From: CAYVUB01 sp964454675
GTDB lineage: Bacteria; Bacteroidota; Bacteroidia; Flavobacteriales; Flavobacteriaceae
Assembly (NCBI GenBank): GCA_964454675.1
Contig: CAYVUB010000004.1
Coordinates: 62,001-126,000 of the forward strand
Length of the DNA stretch: 64,000 nucleotides
Reading direction: 5' to 3'
In this document: in pieces, positions 42,335-52,199 of the stretch
How the letters are laid out: the number at the start of each line of letters is the position of its first letter
Position numbering within the stretch: the first letter of the stretch is position 1
The notes under the pieces: generated by a model
What the model saw: the letters and a program-made list of their open reading frames with translations, nothing else
What the model was told of the DNA's origin: nothing
The model's database searches: none
Made by a program: the position numbers and the translations under genes

Positions 42335-43447
42335 TTACAGTTTTGTAATAAATTCTGAATATTTTTGGTTTACAAAAGTTTCTATTTCTGATTCAAATCG
42401 TTCTTTTGAAAATTTGAGTGCATTTTCTCTTATAACATCTGCATCAAATTTTAGTTTTTCAAAATATTTTACAGCTTCAATAATAGATTCCGGGGTTTGT
42501 TGATTAAACAGTAAACCGGTTTTTTTATCAATAACCGTTTCTTTCAAGCCGCCTTTATTGAAACCTATAACCGGAGTGCCGCATGACTGTGCTTCAACAG
42601 GTATGATTCCAAAATCTTCTTCGGCCGCAAAAATGAATGCTTTAGCATTTTGTAAATATTCTTTTAATTGATTTTCATCCAAAAAGCCTTTTAATTCAAT
42701 ATTCTTTTTGGCTATTTTTTTTATGTTTTTATATTCCGGGCCATCACCTGCCACAATCAATTTTTTATTGGGCATAGTATTAAATGCTCTGACTATTACT
42801 TCAATTTTTTTATACGGTACCATTCTTGATGCCGTAAAATAGTAATCGTCTTTTTCTTTTTGAATGGTATAGTTAAGGACATTTACCGGAGGGTAAATAA
42901 CATGAGAATCTCTGTTATAATTTTTTTTGATTCTGTTTTTTATATATACGGAATTGGCTATAAAATAATCGACCCTGTTTGATGCTGCGGCATCCCAAAT
43001 TCTCATTTTACTAAGCACATACTGCGCATACATTTTTTTTAACCCGCTATAATTGGTTTCTCTTAAGTATTGATGATACAAATCCCATGCATAGCGCATA
43101 GGAGAGTGACAATAACAGATATGTAACTGGTTTTGATGGGTCAATACTCCTTTTGCAACAGAAGCTGAAGAGCTCAAAACCAAGTCATACTCCTCAAGGT
43201 TAAACTGTTCAATAGCATACGGAAATAGTTGTAAAAATTTCCTGTGATTGGATTTTGCAGTTGGTAAATTTTGTATAAAACTGGTAGTGACCTGCTTTCC
43301 GTTTAAAATAAATGCCCTGTCTTTTTCATTTAGAAAATCAACTAATCCAAAATGATCCAAATCATCCCAAATAGAGTTAAATGAATGGACTACTTTTTCT
43401 GCACCGCCATTTACATAGTACCAATCATGTATTAGAGCCTTTTTCAT
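42335..43447 (-). CDS. Glycosyltransferase family 4 (WbaZ-like)
   Basis: The 370-residue GT-B transferase starts KALIHDWYYVNGGAEKVV and has CYCHSPMRYAWDLYHQYL and YFTASRMVPYKKIEVIVRAF. The GT4 donor motif is EDFGIIPVEAQSCGTPVIGF (E-x7-E). This set resembles mannosyl/rhamnosyl transferases of O-antigen clusters. Its 5' end overlaps the Wzy-like gene by 23 bases. The acceptor and sugar are not predictable. Confidence 0.9.
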   Translation of the reverse strand: MKKALIHDWYYVNGGAEKVVHSFNSIWDDLDHFGLVDFLNEKDRAFILNGKQVTTSFIQNLPTAKSNHRKFLQLFPYAIEQFNLEEYDLVLSSSASVAKGVLTHQNQLHICYCHSPMRYAWDLYHQYLRETNYSGLKKMYAQYVLSKMRIWDAAASNRVDYFIANSVYIKNRIKKNYNRDSHVIYPPVNVLNYTIQKEKDDYYFTASRMVPYKKIEVIVRAFNTMPNKKLIVAGDGPEYKNIKKIAKKNIELKGFLDENQLKEYLQNAKAFIFAAEEDFGIIPVEAQSCGTPVIGFNKGGLKETVIDKKTGLLFNQQTPESIIEAVKYFEKLKFDADVIRENALKFSKERFESEIETFVNQKYSEFITKL

Positions 43448-44693
43448 AGGTAATAAGCTGTGATAATTGAAGAGCAGCCAAGATAAAACAGAACCCGAAA
43501 AACGGATATATTCCCGCTGCTCTAATATAATTTATTACAAGCAAAAATACATTAATTATTAAGAAATAAATTAATATAGGATTATAAAGACTATTATATT
43601 CTGCTTTTTGAAACGTATATTTTTGAACCATTCCGAATAAAAACATAAATGGTATCAATCCCCATCTGAAATCAATATAAAAATCTCCAAAAAAAGAAAG
43701 ATAAACATATTGTCTGGGTGATGGGTTTGTGATTTCAATATTGTTAAAAAGCCCGGTTTTATTAATAAATTTAGGGATAGCCATAAATGTATATTTACCA
43801 TAAGTTACCGGCAAATCTTTATAGCCTACAATATGATTAAACTCAAATACACCGTGCGTGATGTATTGACCTGTATGCAATGCTGCCATTGCGTAAAATT
43901 TAGCTGTTTCGGGTGTATCGGGGTTGTCAAAAAATGTTTTGACATTATCTTTAGGGGCTAACAGGTCATTATACCGGCTTTCTAAAAGCTTTGTGTAAAA
44001 AAAATTGTTGTCTTGTGAAGGTTTGCTTTCTCTGTTTATTAAAATCATCATTGATAAGGTCATCAAAATGACAAACCCCAAAATGACCCATATTACTTTT
44101 TTTAAGTTTATTTTCTTTCTTTGATACATCACCAAAGTAAACAGGATAATTATAAACAATTCAAAAAATGGTTTTCTGGTTCCTTTTAACAGGGCTTCAA
44201 CAAGAGGAAATAACAAGACGGCATAAGATGCAAAAACAAGACTGTGTTTCTGTTTAATTTTTGAGCTTAGTATTAAAACGAAAGGGAAAAAGTATATGCT
44301 CTTTGTGATTGACGCCAATAAAAAAAGGATACTGCTGTTGCCGTAATTATTATCATTAATTACTCTGTTGTTTTTTGATGCTATATTAAATGACAGTTCT
44401 CTGATATAAAACAAATCAATCCATCTTATTATGTAACTTATAAGTATTATGATTAATAAAACGGTTAGAATTTTTGATAAATCAATACGCTGTTTTGAGT
44501 TCTGCTTATTCTTAAAATTGAAGGCTATAAATCCTGATATTACTGCTAAATAACCTGAAACTATATAAAAAATGGTTTCGGCTTTTACAGGTTCAACATT
44601 TTTTAACGGAAGCACAACAAATGTTATGCTCCATAAAAAAACACCTAAAAAGAGACTGCCAAAAAACACCCAATAGTTTTTTATATAGCTCAT
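43425..44693 (-). CDS. Wzy-like oligosaccharide repeat-unit polymerase
   Basis: The 422-residue membrane protein has about 11 helices and a large periplasmic loop after the central helices (residues about 225-340, with MALHTGQYITHGVFEF-like sequence). This is the layout of O-antigen/capsule polymerases. Sequence conservation in this family is poor, so the call rests on topology and place in the locus. The end overlaps the GT4 gene by 23 bases, and the capsule-type transferase gene ends seven bases upstream. Confidence 0.72.
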   Translation of the reverse strand: MSYIKNYWVFFGSLFLGVFLWSITFVVLPLKNVEPVKAETIFYIVSGYLAVISGFIAFNFKNKQNSKQRIDLSKILTVLLIIILISYIIRWIDLFYIRELSFNIASKNNRVINDNNYGNSSILFLLASITKSIYFFPFVLILSSKIKQKHSLVFASYAVLLFPLVEALLKGTRKPFFELFIIILFTLVMYQRKKINLKKVIWVILGFVILMTLSMMILINRESKPSQDNNFFYTKLLESRYNDLLAPKDNVKTFFDNPDTPETAKFYAMAALHTGQYITHGVFEFNHIVGYKDLPVTYGKYTFMAIPKFINKTGLFNNIEITNPSPRQYVYLSFFGDFYIDFRWGLIPFMFLFGMVQKYTFQKAEYNSLYNPILIYFLIINVFLLVINYIRAAGIYPFFGFCFILAALQLSQLITYEKGSNT

Positions 44694-44700
44694 GCAATCA

Positions 44701-46038
44701 TTATTTTAAGCTCTCTTGAGTGTTCTGTTTTGATTTAAGTATTAATCTCATAGCTAAGACAATATCATTAATATTTTGTGTGTCAACACAATTATCATCG
44801 CTAAACGGGTCTGAAATAATCCCTTTATAGCTTGTGCCATTCAATGTGTTTATAAAATTAATCTTTTCTTCATCATTAAGTTTATAAAAGGTCTTATCCT
44901 TTACAGAGTTTATTGCCGGTATGAGTTCTTCATTTATATCTTTAACGTACTTACAATTTAAAGCTGTGTTATTAATAGTATTAACTAAGGTTATTACCGG
45001 TTTATTGTTTAAAATACATTCAATGGCAACTGTACCTGTTACAGTAATTACCATATCAATATCTTTAATCACGTCATCCATTTTGGTTGTATGATGCAGT
45101 GGAATTATATTTTTGGCGGTTTGGATTTGCTTTATCAGATTTTTAGTTAATTCATATTTTGATTTTGGGTTTGGTTTTACGTATAACACGGCGTCTTCCG
45201 GGAGTGTTTTTGCGATAGTTTTAACAAGCTCTAATTGATTTCTGTATTTTCTGCCCCACACATCAATATTGGCTTCGGGCTGCATTTGCAACGGATATAA
45301 TATTTTAAATTTTGCGGACTTGTCTATGCTCTTTACTGCCAATTTATCCCATAAATCGATATTCTTCTTTTTTTGTTGTTCCAATTGAAATTTAACCAAA
45401 GGATTGGGTGTGTTATATTTTTCTCCTTTAATAAAACTTATAATCTTTTTAATCTGGTCTTTAACTTTTTTGGATTTAGTCACAGGCGACGGTTTCATAT
45501 AATCAGGAAGTGCTTTTCTGGTAATTATCTGATCGATGGTTTTTTTTGCCTGAGCAGTGCTTAAAATTTCACCACTGCCTTGATATGGTTCTAAGGTATT
45601 ATACTTATAAAATGAAAACCGGCCTATAGGGTACCTGCAAGATGAAGGATTTAAGTACAGTATTCCTTGCTGTTGACAGTTATTAATCGTTAAGAGCTCA
45701 TGAAAAGCCGTAGATTCTCCAAAAACAAAATCGGGTTTAATGCTTATTAATATCTTTTTAATTTCATCATTATAGTAATAAAAATAAGCCGTGCCTTTTT
45801 TTTTGAAATGATTCAGCTGCCGGTCGCTTAAAATAACTTTTTTTATTTCCTCGTTTTCAGAATGCTTATAATTGCGGTTTTTAGGGTAATTTATTATATG
45901 TGTTTTAAAATCCCCCCGAGGAGTAAATTCCTTATTTTGAACAATCCAATGTATGCTATGACCTTCCTTGACCAAGATACTTGCAATAGATTCAAAAAAA
46001 TAGGTTTTATGTCTGTTTTCAATAAATAATAATGTCAT
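44701..46038 (-). CDS. Capsule-synthesis-type glycosyltransferase
   Basis: The 445-residue soluble protein has two GT-B-like halves. Recognisable blocks are FGESTAFHELLTINNCQQQG, then LYPLQMQPEANIDVWGRKYR with YVKPNPKS. The C-terminal half has DIDMVITVTGTVAIECILNN and KPVITL. This pattern is that of the Capsule_synth family, which includes sugar transferases adding acidic sugars. It could be the enzyme that uses CMP-pseudaminate or another acidic donor in this locus, but that is inference. A -7-like box TATCTTTG lies upstream on the minus strand at 46118-46111. Confidence 0.7.
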   Translation of the reverse strand: MTLLFIENRHKTYFFESIASILVKEGHSIHWIVQNKEFTPRGDFKTHIINYPKNRNYKHSENEEIKKVILSDRQLNHFKKKGTAYFYYYNDEIKKILISIKPDFVFGESTAFHELLTINNCQQQGILYLNPSSCRYPIGRFSFYKYNTLEPYQGSGEILSTAQAKKTIDQIITRKALPDYMKPSPVTKSKKVKDQIKKIISFIKGEKYNTPNPLVKFQLEQQKKKNIDLWDKLAVKSIDKSAKFKILYPLQMQPEANIDVWGRKYRNQLELVKTIAKTLPEDAVLYVKPNPKSKYELTKNLIKQIQTAKNIIPLHHTTKMDDVIKDIDMVITVTGTVAIECILNNKPVITLVNTINNTALNCKYVKDINEELIPAINSVKDKTFYKLNDEEKINFINTLNGTSYKGIISDPFSDDNCVDTQNINDIVLAMRLILKSKQNTQESLK

Positions 46039-46177
46039 TTAAAAGCTGTCAATTATGATAAAAAGAATATAACCTTATAGGGTTTGTCAACTTATGAATA
46101 ATCCTTGCGGCAAAGATACTATTTAATACTGTTTATTTAACACAAACTGTTTAAGCGGTTAAAATACGGGGCACAAT

Positions 46178-47443
46178 TTACAAGAAAATAAAATAATAAC
46201 AAGTAGTTAAAGCATACGAAGTGCTCAAAACAAAAACAGCTTTCTTAAACTGTATATTTTTTTTGTTGAGACTATAATACTGTATCAGGCAAGCTATAAA
46301 AATGATACTATAGTGAATAAACACCATTAATTGTAATGTGAGTTTGTTTTTAAACAAAAACATCAATCCTGTACCAAGCAGGATTAATGCAAAAAACCTG
46401 ACATTATTAGTTTTTGCCAAGTTTTCCCTGTCTATGATGTTGGAATTTAACGCTGTGGCTATCCACATAACCATCTGGGCCGACAATAAGAAATAAACAG
46501 GTTTATACGCCTCATAAGTGGTTTTAAAAAAGCCTGATAAACCTGTCATTACATGTGGTGAAACACTAAAAATTATCAGGGCTGCCGTTATGATAAACAC
46601 AAAAAACAGGCTGTAATACTTATCCAATATTTCGGGATTTACAGTATATATTTTTTTAAAGAAAATAATGTTAACCATTTGATAAACCATTACAACTATA
46701 GCCGCCAGCCTGAAATAAAACCCGTAAACAGCCACCTCGTCATAACCAAAAAAATACTCTGCCAATATGCGCCCCGATGAGGTTATTAAGAAAATCAGGA
46801 ACGTAGCTATCATGATATTAAAGCTATAATTCAATATCGTTTTATAGTTTTTAACGATATGTGCTTTACTGCATGTTATGTAGTCATAAATTCCTTTAAC
46901 GGCATAAAGACAGGCATATATTAAAATGATTGTGTTTATAGCTGCTAAGTTTATTGGCAGCAGTGTTAATTGCCGTAATACAATTAGCAACAGCAATACT
47001 ATGTAAACCCCCGAATCTAAAAATATGGCCATGGTTGGCTTTTCATGGCTTTTTAACCGGATGGAATACAATTCTTGGCTGGCTATGATGTATGCAACAT
47101 TAAAAGCCAGATACAGCTCTATACTAAAGTTAAAAACAAGATATGCCAGCTGATTGATTACAAACAGCAGCAGCAGCCAAAGCGGGTGCAGCTTAAACCC
47201 GTTTAAAATACTGTTGTTATTTAGCTTGAGAACAAAGTAAGGATAGCCGCTCGGGACACCAATATTGATAAGGGCATTTAACACAAACCCCAAACCTGCC
47301 AAAGCATACTCAAGAACACCATAATCATTGGTGCTTAAAACATCTGCCAGAAGAAGCGGCACAAAATAAACAGCGCCTTTGGTAAAGACAAAGCTGAGAC
47401 CAAATAAAAAATAGCGTTGAATTAATGAAATTATATGTTTCAA
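46178..47443 (-). CDS. Wzx-type flippase of the glycan locus
   Basis: The 421-residue membrane protein has about 12 helices in the MOP/Wzx arrangement (YFLFGLSFVFTKGAVYFVPL at the start, then LEYALAGLGFVLNALINIGV). It should flip the undecaprenyl-linked repeat unit to the periplasm. The only start is TTG at 47443. It is separate in sequence from the flippase at 14808. Gene order around it (polymerase, transferase, flippase) is that of Wzx/Wzy loci. The 139-base spacer after it contains only a possible promoter. Confidence 0.8.
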   Translation of the reverse strand: MKHIISLIQRYFLFGLSFVFTKGAVYFVPLLLADVLSTNDYGVLEYALAGLGFVLNALINIGVPSGYPYFVLKLNNNSILNGFKLHPLWLLLLFVINQLAYLVFNFSIELYLAFNVAYIIASQELYSIRLKSHEKPTMAIFLDSGVYIVLLLLIVLRQLTLLPINLAAINTIILIYACLYAVKGIYDYITCSKAHIVKNYKTILNYSFNIMIATFLIFLITSSGRILAEYFFGYDEVAVYGFYFRLAAIVVMVYQMVNIIFFKKIYTVNPEILDKYYSLFFVFIITAALIIFSVSPHVMTGLSGFFKTTYEAYKPVYFLLSAQMVMWIATALNSNIIDRENLAKTNNVRFFALILLGTGLMFLFKNKLTLQLMVFIHYSIIFIACLIQYYSLNKKNIQFKKAVFVLSTSYALTTCYYFIFL

Positions 47444-47477
47444 ATAGTAAAAATGAATCTGTTGGTAATACGTAAAA

Positions 47478-48524
47478 TTAATCCATTACCTCAACAATTA
47501 CCCCTGTATTGTCATTTTTGAGGATTTCTATTTGTGGATTGTCGTTGATAACTTTAAAATAACCAATGGTAAAAGGCCTTGACGCATTACCTTCATCAAA
47601 ATGTGCAGTGTACTTACCTTTTGATTCTTTTTCGTTTATAATTAACCGTTCAATAAAACTATCATAACACCTGTTAATCCACACGGCTTTAAAGTCTTTT
47701 TCTTCGCCTGCAGCAGCATCCTGCATTGGCGACATACCGTCGGAAGAACCCATGCCAAATTTATCAATAACAATTTCGTCTATAATATGGTCTGTTCCTG
47801 TAATATACACACCGTGCCTGTCTGTAGATTTTATATATACCTTTTTTATTTGAACGTTTACCGGGTTATTCTTCCAACCATCTATTGCTAAAGCTGCGTG
47901 GTTGTGCTGATAATCAACATTTCCAGACCCAAAATCATCAATTTCCAAATACTTTATGGATATATTTTTACAACCATGATAAATATGACAACCTCTGGAT
48001 CGTAGTTTTCTAAGGTTTTTTGTTTTGTCTGTTTTGATGTAAACAGTATCTATATTAATATTTAGAGCTTCTGTAATACCCAGTCTGTCATAAGTTATAA
48101 CACGACCTTTTAAGGTGATATTTTCTGGCCCTATTTTTGACTCTGAATTATGGGTTATATGAATTATATCAAATTCGGCTTCGTCAAATTTTAGTGTCAT
48201 ATTTTTACGCGAATCCAATATCAAAGCTGTTCCATAATACCCTTTAGGGAAGAACATTTCTATTCCTTGCTGTTCACATAAGTTAAGTACCGTTGTTATT
48301 TTTGGTTCTTTTGTAAAAGGATGAATTGAAGCGTATGATGAATCTGGAAAAACGCCATACCGCCTTACATCTCCTACCGGAAAATCAGAGTTTAAAACAT
48401 AATCCTTGTCATTAAACAGGACAGTTTCAGCTTTATTTGAATGAGCGTTTTTGGGTTTATTTTCAGCTTTATTACAAGATGTTGTTAATAATAATATAGC
48501 TGTTAAAAATGTTATTTTTTTCAT
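47478..48524 (-). CDS. Predicted right-handed beta-helix lipoprotein, copy 2
   Basis: The 348-residue lipoprotein (lipobox LLTTSC, Cys17) has the start-of-domain motif GDVRRYGVFPDSSYASIHPF and PKGYYGTALIL, as in pectate-lyase-like folds. It continues with parallel beta-helix-type repeats (NISIKYLEIDDFGSG, DRHGVYITGTDH, IDEIVIDKFG) and ends AHFDEGNASRPFTIGYFKVI. No known catalytic set is recognised. It is clearly paralogous to the gene at 49844. It could be a surface glycan lyase, epimerase or binding protein acting on the exported polymer. Confidence 0.75.
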   Translation of the reverse strand: MKKITFLTAILLLTTSCNKAENKPKNAHSNKAETVLFNDKDYVLNSDFPVGDVRRYGVFPDSSYASIHPFTKEPKITTVLNLCEQQGIEMFFPKGYYGTALILDSRKNMTLKFDEAEFDIIHITHNSESKIGPENITLKGRVITYDRLGITEALNINIDTVYIKTDKTKNLRKLRSRGCHIYHGCKNISIKYLEIDDFGSGNVDYQHNHAALAIDGWKNNPVNVQIKKVYIKSTDRHGVYITGTDHIIDEIVIDKFGMGSSDGMSPMQDAAAGEEKDFKAVWINRCYDSFIERLIINEKESKGKYTAHFDEGNASRPFTIGYFKVINDNPQIEILKNDNTGVIVEVMD

Positions 48525-48584
48525 AATTATAGTAATTTGTGTAAATATACACTTTTGGTATTCAATTAAAATATTCTTTTGAAC

Positions 48585-49847
48585 TCATTTAAACTTTTTC
48601 AATTGGCTGCAAAACAATTCATTCTTATAAAATAAAGGAATAAAAAACGCCGCAAAAGCAACTCCGTGATGACGTGTAAATATAGACTCTGTAAGGCTTA
48701 TAAATACAATGCCAAATACGCAATACAGCATAAGTGACTGCTGCTTGCGGCTATAATTGATTAAGGTAATCATAAAGAAAAGATAGGTCAAAAAACCAAC
48801 TATTCCTGTTTTAATATACTCTTCAAGGTATTGATTGTGTGCATTGAATTTTTGTTTCATCCCGGCAATAAAATGCATATCCCTGTATGTATCCTGCAAT
48901 GCGTTCAAATAATCTCCTGTGCCAACGCCAAAAACAGGGTGTTCTTTTATAATGCTTACAGATGCCATATTTATCATCATTCGTTGCTCTATGGTGTTTT
49001 TTGCAAATGTGATGCTGTTTTTGGTTTTAACAATTTCCATATCAAAATCTGTCGATTTTAATAAAATATCGGCTTTACGGCGTAATTCGGCCGAGCCGTA
49101 AAAAGACAATGATCCCACCATAAAAACCACAAAAACTACAAGTATCTTATAATACATTTTTGATGACCTGTAATGATTATAAAAAAATACTGCCAAAGAA
49201 AATAATAGCACAATTACATTGATTCTGCTTGAAAATAATAATAATGAAGAAAACAAACCAATCAAAATCACACCATTAAACCATTTGTGCTTTATGCTTA
49301 TATCAAATAGTTGATGTATTGTAATCATAATGGCTATTACCAAAACAAAAGATACCGAGTGTTGGCTTATTCCGAGTTTTTCAAAAGCAAAATGTACTGT
49401 TGTACCAATAGTTCTGTCTTCAATAAAATATTGATACAGCACAAGGTAAATCATGACTAAAAGCATCCAGATTTTTAAAAAATCCAATAGCTTTAAAATG
49501 TTTTTCCTGCTTATTTTTTCTGATAATACTATGGCTGGCAACAGTAAAAAAGGCAAATTACGGGTAACAATATCTATGCCTCGCTTTAAATCGTCTGTGT
49601 AAATTAACCCTAATACCTGAATCAAAAAATAAAGTGCCATAACAATAACGACTTTATTGCTTTTAATGCTGTTAAATTTATTTTTCAGGTTTGATTTACT
49701 GTCAATTAAGAAAAAAACTGTAAGAGCAATAATAACTCTTGCATTGAGATTGTAGGTAACAGGGTAGCTGGCAACAAACAATAAGAGCAGCACAACATAA
49801 ATTTGCTCCCGGGTTATGGCTGCTATTTTATCTTTTAACATAGTCAT
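48585..49847 (-). CDS. O-antigen ligase-like membrane protein
   Basis: The 420-residue protein has about 11 helices and a large periplasmic loop with HPVFGVGTGDYLNALQDTYR followed by NAHNQYLEEYIKTGIVGFLT. This matches the Wzy_C/WaaL family, where the loop His (HNQYLE) is part of the active site. It may attach the polymer to lipid A core, or polymerise it. Its start overlaps the stop of the beta-helix lipoprotein at 49844 by four bases. Confidence 0.85.
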   Translation of the reverse strand: MTMLKDKIAAITREQIYVVLLLLFVASYPVTYNLNARVIIALTVFFLIDSKSNLKNKFNSIKSNKVVIVMALYFLIQVLGLIYTDDLKRGIDIVTRNLPFLLLPAIVLSEKISRKNILKLLDFLKIWMLLVMIYLVLYQYFIEDRTIGTTVHFAFEKLGISQHSVSFVLVIAIMITIHQLFDISIKHKWFNGVILIGLFSSLLLFSSRINVIVLLFSLAVFFYNHYRSSKMYYKILVVFVVFMVGSLSFYGSAELRRKADILLKSTDFDMEIVKTKNSITFAKNTIEQRMMINMASVSIIKEHPVFGVGTGDYLNALQDTYRDMHFIAGMKQKFNAHNQYLEEYIKTGIVGFLTYLFFMITLINYSRKQQSLMLYCVFGIVFISLTESIFTRHHGVAFAAFFIPLFYKNELFCSQLKKFK

Positions 49848-50860
49848 TTTATGTCTTTAAAATGCCTTACCACAACATTGGTCAAATCATTGGGTAATAA
49901 TTGAATGTTGCCTGAGTTATTCTTTATTGTCAAATAATCAATTATTGTTGGCTCTGAAGAGCCGCCTTCATCAAAGTTAACGGTAACTTGCGGTTTAGAA
50001 TCTGTACAATCTATTGTAACATTTGTAAAGCGGGAATCATGGCATTTGTTTATCCAAAGTGCCGATGTAACGGCTATCTCTTCTGCCGCGGCATCTTCAA
50101 GCCCGTTATGGTGTGATATTGTCCCGAGTCCTACCTGCTTAATGGTAAGGTTTTTTATTTGATGATTTCTTCCTGTAATATACACTCCGTGCCTGTCTGA
50201 TTTTTCAATAACAGCTTCATCAATAATGACACTTTGCGGATTATTGTTCCACCCGTGCAGTTGTAATGCTGCCAATGAATATTGATAATAATCATCACCC
50301 GAACCCAAATCTTCAACAACCAGTTTTTTGATATGCACGTTTTTTGATCCTGCATATATACTACATCCTAAACTGCGTTTTCCGTATTTGCTTTTCAACG
50401 TGTCGGAAGCTACTATAAGCGTATCTATAATAATATCTTGCGATTTGCGCATAAAAAACTTAGAATAGGTTGTTAGTTTTCCTTTAAAGGTAATTCTATT
50501 TGAAGTTTGTCCTTTTTCGTTTTCTATAATCTGTATTTGTCCTGAAAATGAAGCGTCTTGGCTATATATTTTGATATGCTGTCTTCCTTTAAAAATAAGG
50601 TCTGTTTTATAAAACCCCTGAGGGAACGTCAACGGCAAACCGGATTCTGCCAAATTTAGTATGTTTTCAATGATTTTAGGGTTTACAATACTATCGGGCA
50701 TTAAACCATAACGTCTTACATCGCCTTTTTCAAATTGATTGCTAACCACATAGTCTGCTTCGTTTAATTCAATTTTTTTTTCTGGTATAACCTCTTTATC
50801 TGCTTGTTTACAAGAACTGACTGCTAAAAAAATACTAAGTAGAAAAATGAAAATTTTCAT
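49844..50860 (-). CDS. Predicted right-handed beta-helix lipoprotein, copy 1
   Basis: The 338-residue lipoprotein (lipobox LAVSSC, Cys17) is paralogous to that at 47478. Shared blocks are GDVRRYG(L/V)(M/F)PDS, FP(Q/K)G(F/Y)Y, DRHGVYITG and (N/H)FDEG. Short repeated beta-strand units (IDTLIVASD, HIKKLVVEDLGSGDD, VIIDEAVIEKS) support a parallel beta-helix. The Asp-Arg-His of DRHGVYITG is a candidate functional site because it is identical in both. It lies between a Wzy-like gene and the ligase-like gene, with translational coupling to the latter. Confidence 0.75.
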   Translation of the reverse strand: MKIFIFLLSIFLAVSSCKQADKEVIPEKKIELNEADYVVSNQFEKGDVRRYGLMPDSIVNPKIIENILNLAESGLPLTFPQGFYKTDLIFKGRQHIKIYSQDASFSGQIQIIENEKGQTSNRITFKGKLTTYSKFFMRKSQDIIIDTLIVASDTLKSKYGKRSLGCSIYAGSKNVHIKKLVVEDLGSGDDYYQYSLAALQLHGWNNNPQSVIIDEAVIEKSDRHGVYITGRNHQIKNLTIKQVGLGTISHHNGLEDAAAEEIAVTSALWINKCHDSRFTNVTIDCTDSKPQVTVNFDEGGSSEPTIIDYLTIKNNSGNIQLLPNDLTNVVVRHFKDIK

Positions 50861-50876
50861 GGTTTTAGCTTAAAGT

Positions 50877-52199
50877 TCATTGTTCAGGCGGCAACCTTTT
50901 TGAAATTGCTTTCATAATAGCATTTAATAACCAAAAAATCAAAATAGCATTAAAAATATAAATATACTTTCCGCCTACCAAACTTACATGAAAGGATGCC
51001 AATAATACAATTGCAATATAAGAATACATTAAAATAGCCGGTAAATATCTGCGAACGGCAAATATGTATGTTTTTTGAATAAAATACCCTAAAAAGAAGG
51101 CAATGATAAAACCAAATACTCCAAAATCGAGATAAAATGGCCCCCAAAGCGTAATATAATATCCTGCATGATAGAGGGTTTTTTCCATTTCCAATCGTGA
51201 CTCTACCGGTATATTAAAAAATCGTAAAAACTTAAAATACACATCCAGCTCGTATTTTCCATAAAAAATCCCGTAAGGTTCATCCACATGATTTACGAGC
51301 TTTTGAAACTCAAATGGTGCGTGCGCAAAATAATGGTATAAGCTATAAGTGGCTACCCTTTTATTTTTTTCTTTGACATTCAATGCGTTAACTTCAGCCT
51401 TAAAATCTGCATCCATTTTAGATTCATGCTGTGTTTCCCAATAAGACAGCACATCGGTATATCTATAATACTCCAATCGGGCTATCATAGCATCCTTAAA
51501 AAAATTAATACATAACGCCAAAATTACTACCGCAACAAGAACTTTACGGCTCACTAAAATCTTGGGGATTTTTGCCAAAATATGTTTCCCCATTTTTATA
51601 AAAACTTTCTTTTTAAAAAGATTGCCTTCGTGAGCCTGGTAAAATGCAAAAACCATTAATGAAATAACACCTATTACCGCTACCGGTAATCTGGCGCCGT
51701 TTAAAAAAGCATCGGCGATATAAAGAAGCGCAAATAATGAGGCCATTATTTTCATTTTTCGGGTTGACCAACTGTAATAATAAAAAACAGATAAAAAAGC
51801 AACTATAGCAAATGGAAACGTAAGTGCAATTATAACTCCCAGTGCGCCGCTATTAAATTCTGTGCTTTGGTTTGCAACCCTTTCGGCATATACATTTGAT
51901 GTGAGAACTTTGTCTATGAAAAACAGTTTAATAAATTGTAGCACAAAGCCTATTATACCTATGTAAAAAACCATCTTTACCGTAAAATAGTCAAACTTAT
52001 CGGGTATAATCTTAACAGGTGCTTTTTTCTTAACGGATAAAAATCCCGCTATTAAACACAGATTGTATGTGACAAATACAAAAATTGGAAAAAACCTGTC
52101 GCCTTTAACAATATAATGCGCCGGAATGATTAAATAAGCAAACAGCCATGAAAGGAATGAATACAGCAGTAAATTAAATGGCGCTATTTTTTTTAACAT
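50877..52199 (-). CDS. Second Wzy-like repeat-unit polymerase
   Basis: The 440-residue membrane protein has about 12 helices. A long periplasmic loop (about residues 230-335, with FAHAPFEFQKLVNHVDEPYG) is followed by GFIIAFFLGYFIQKTYIFAV. The motif GARLPVAVIGVISLMVFAFY is like oligosaccharide repeat-unit polymerases. The call rests on topology and context. A second candidate polymerase is at 43425. Its start shares one base with the stop of the acyltransferase gene. Confidence 0.75.
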   Translation of the reverse strand: MLKKIAPFNLLLYSFLSWLFAYLIIPAHYIVKGDRFFPIFVFVTYNLCLIAGFLSVKKKAPVKIIPDKFDYFTVKMVFYIGIIGFVLQFIKLFFIDKVLTSNVYAERVANQSTEFNSGALGVIIALTFPFAIVAFLSVFYYYSWSTRKMKIMASLFALLYIADAFLNGARLPVAVIGVISLMVFAFYQAHEGNLFKKKVFIKMGKHILAKIPKILVSRKVLVAVVILALCINFFKDAMIARLEYYRYTDVLSYWETQHESKMDADFKAEVNALNVKEKNKRVATYSLYHYFAHAPFEFQKLVNHVDEPYGIFYGKYELDVYFKFLRFFNIPVESRLEMEKTLYHAGYYITLWGPFYLDFGVFGFIIAFFLGYFIQKTYIFAVRRYLPAILMYSYIAIVLLASFHVSLVGGKYIYIFNAILIFWLLNAIMKAISKRLPPEQ

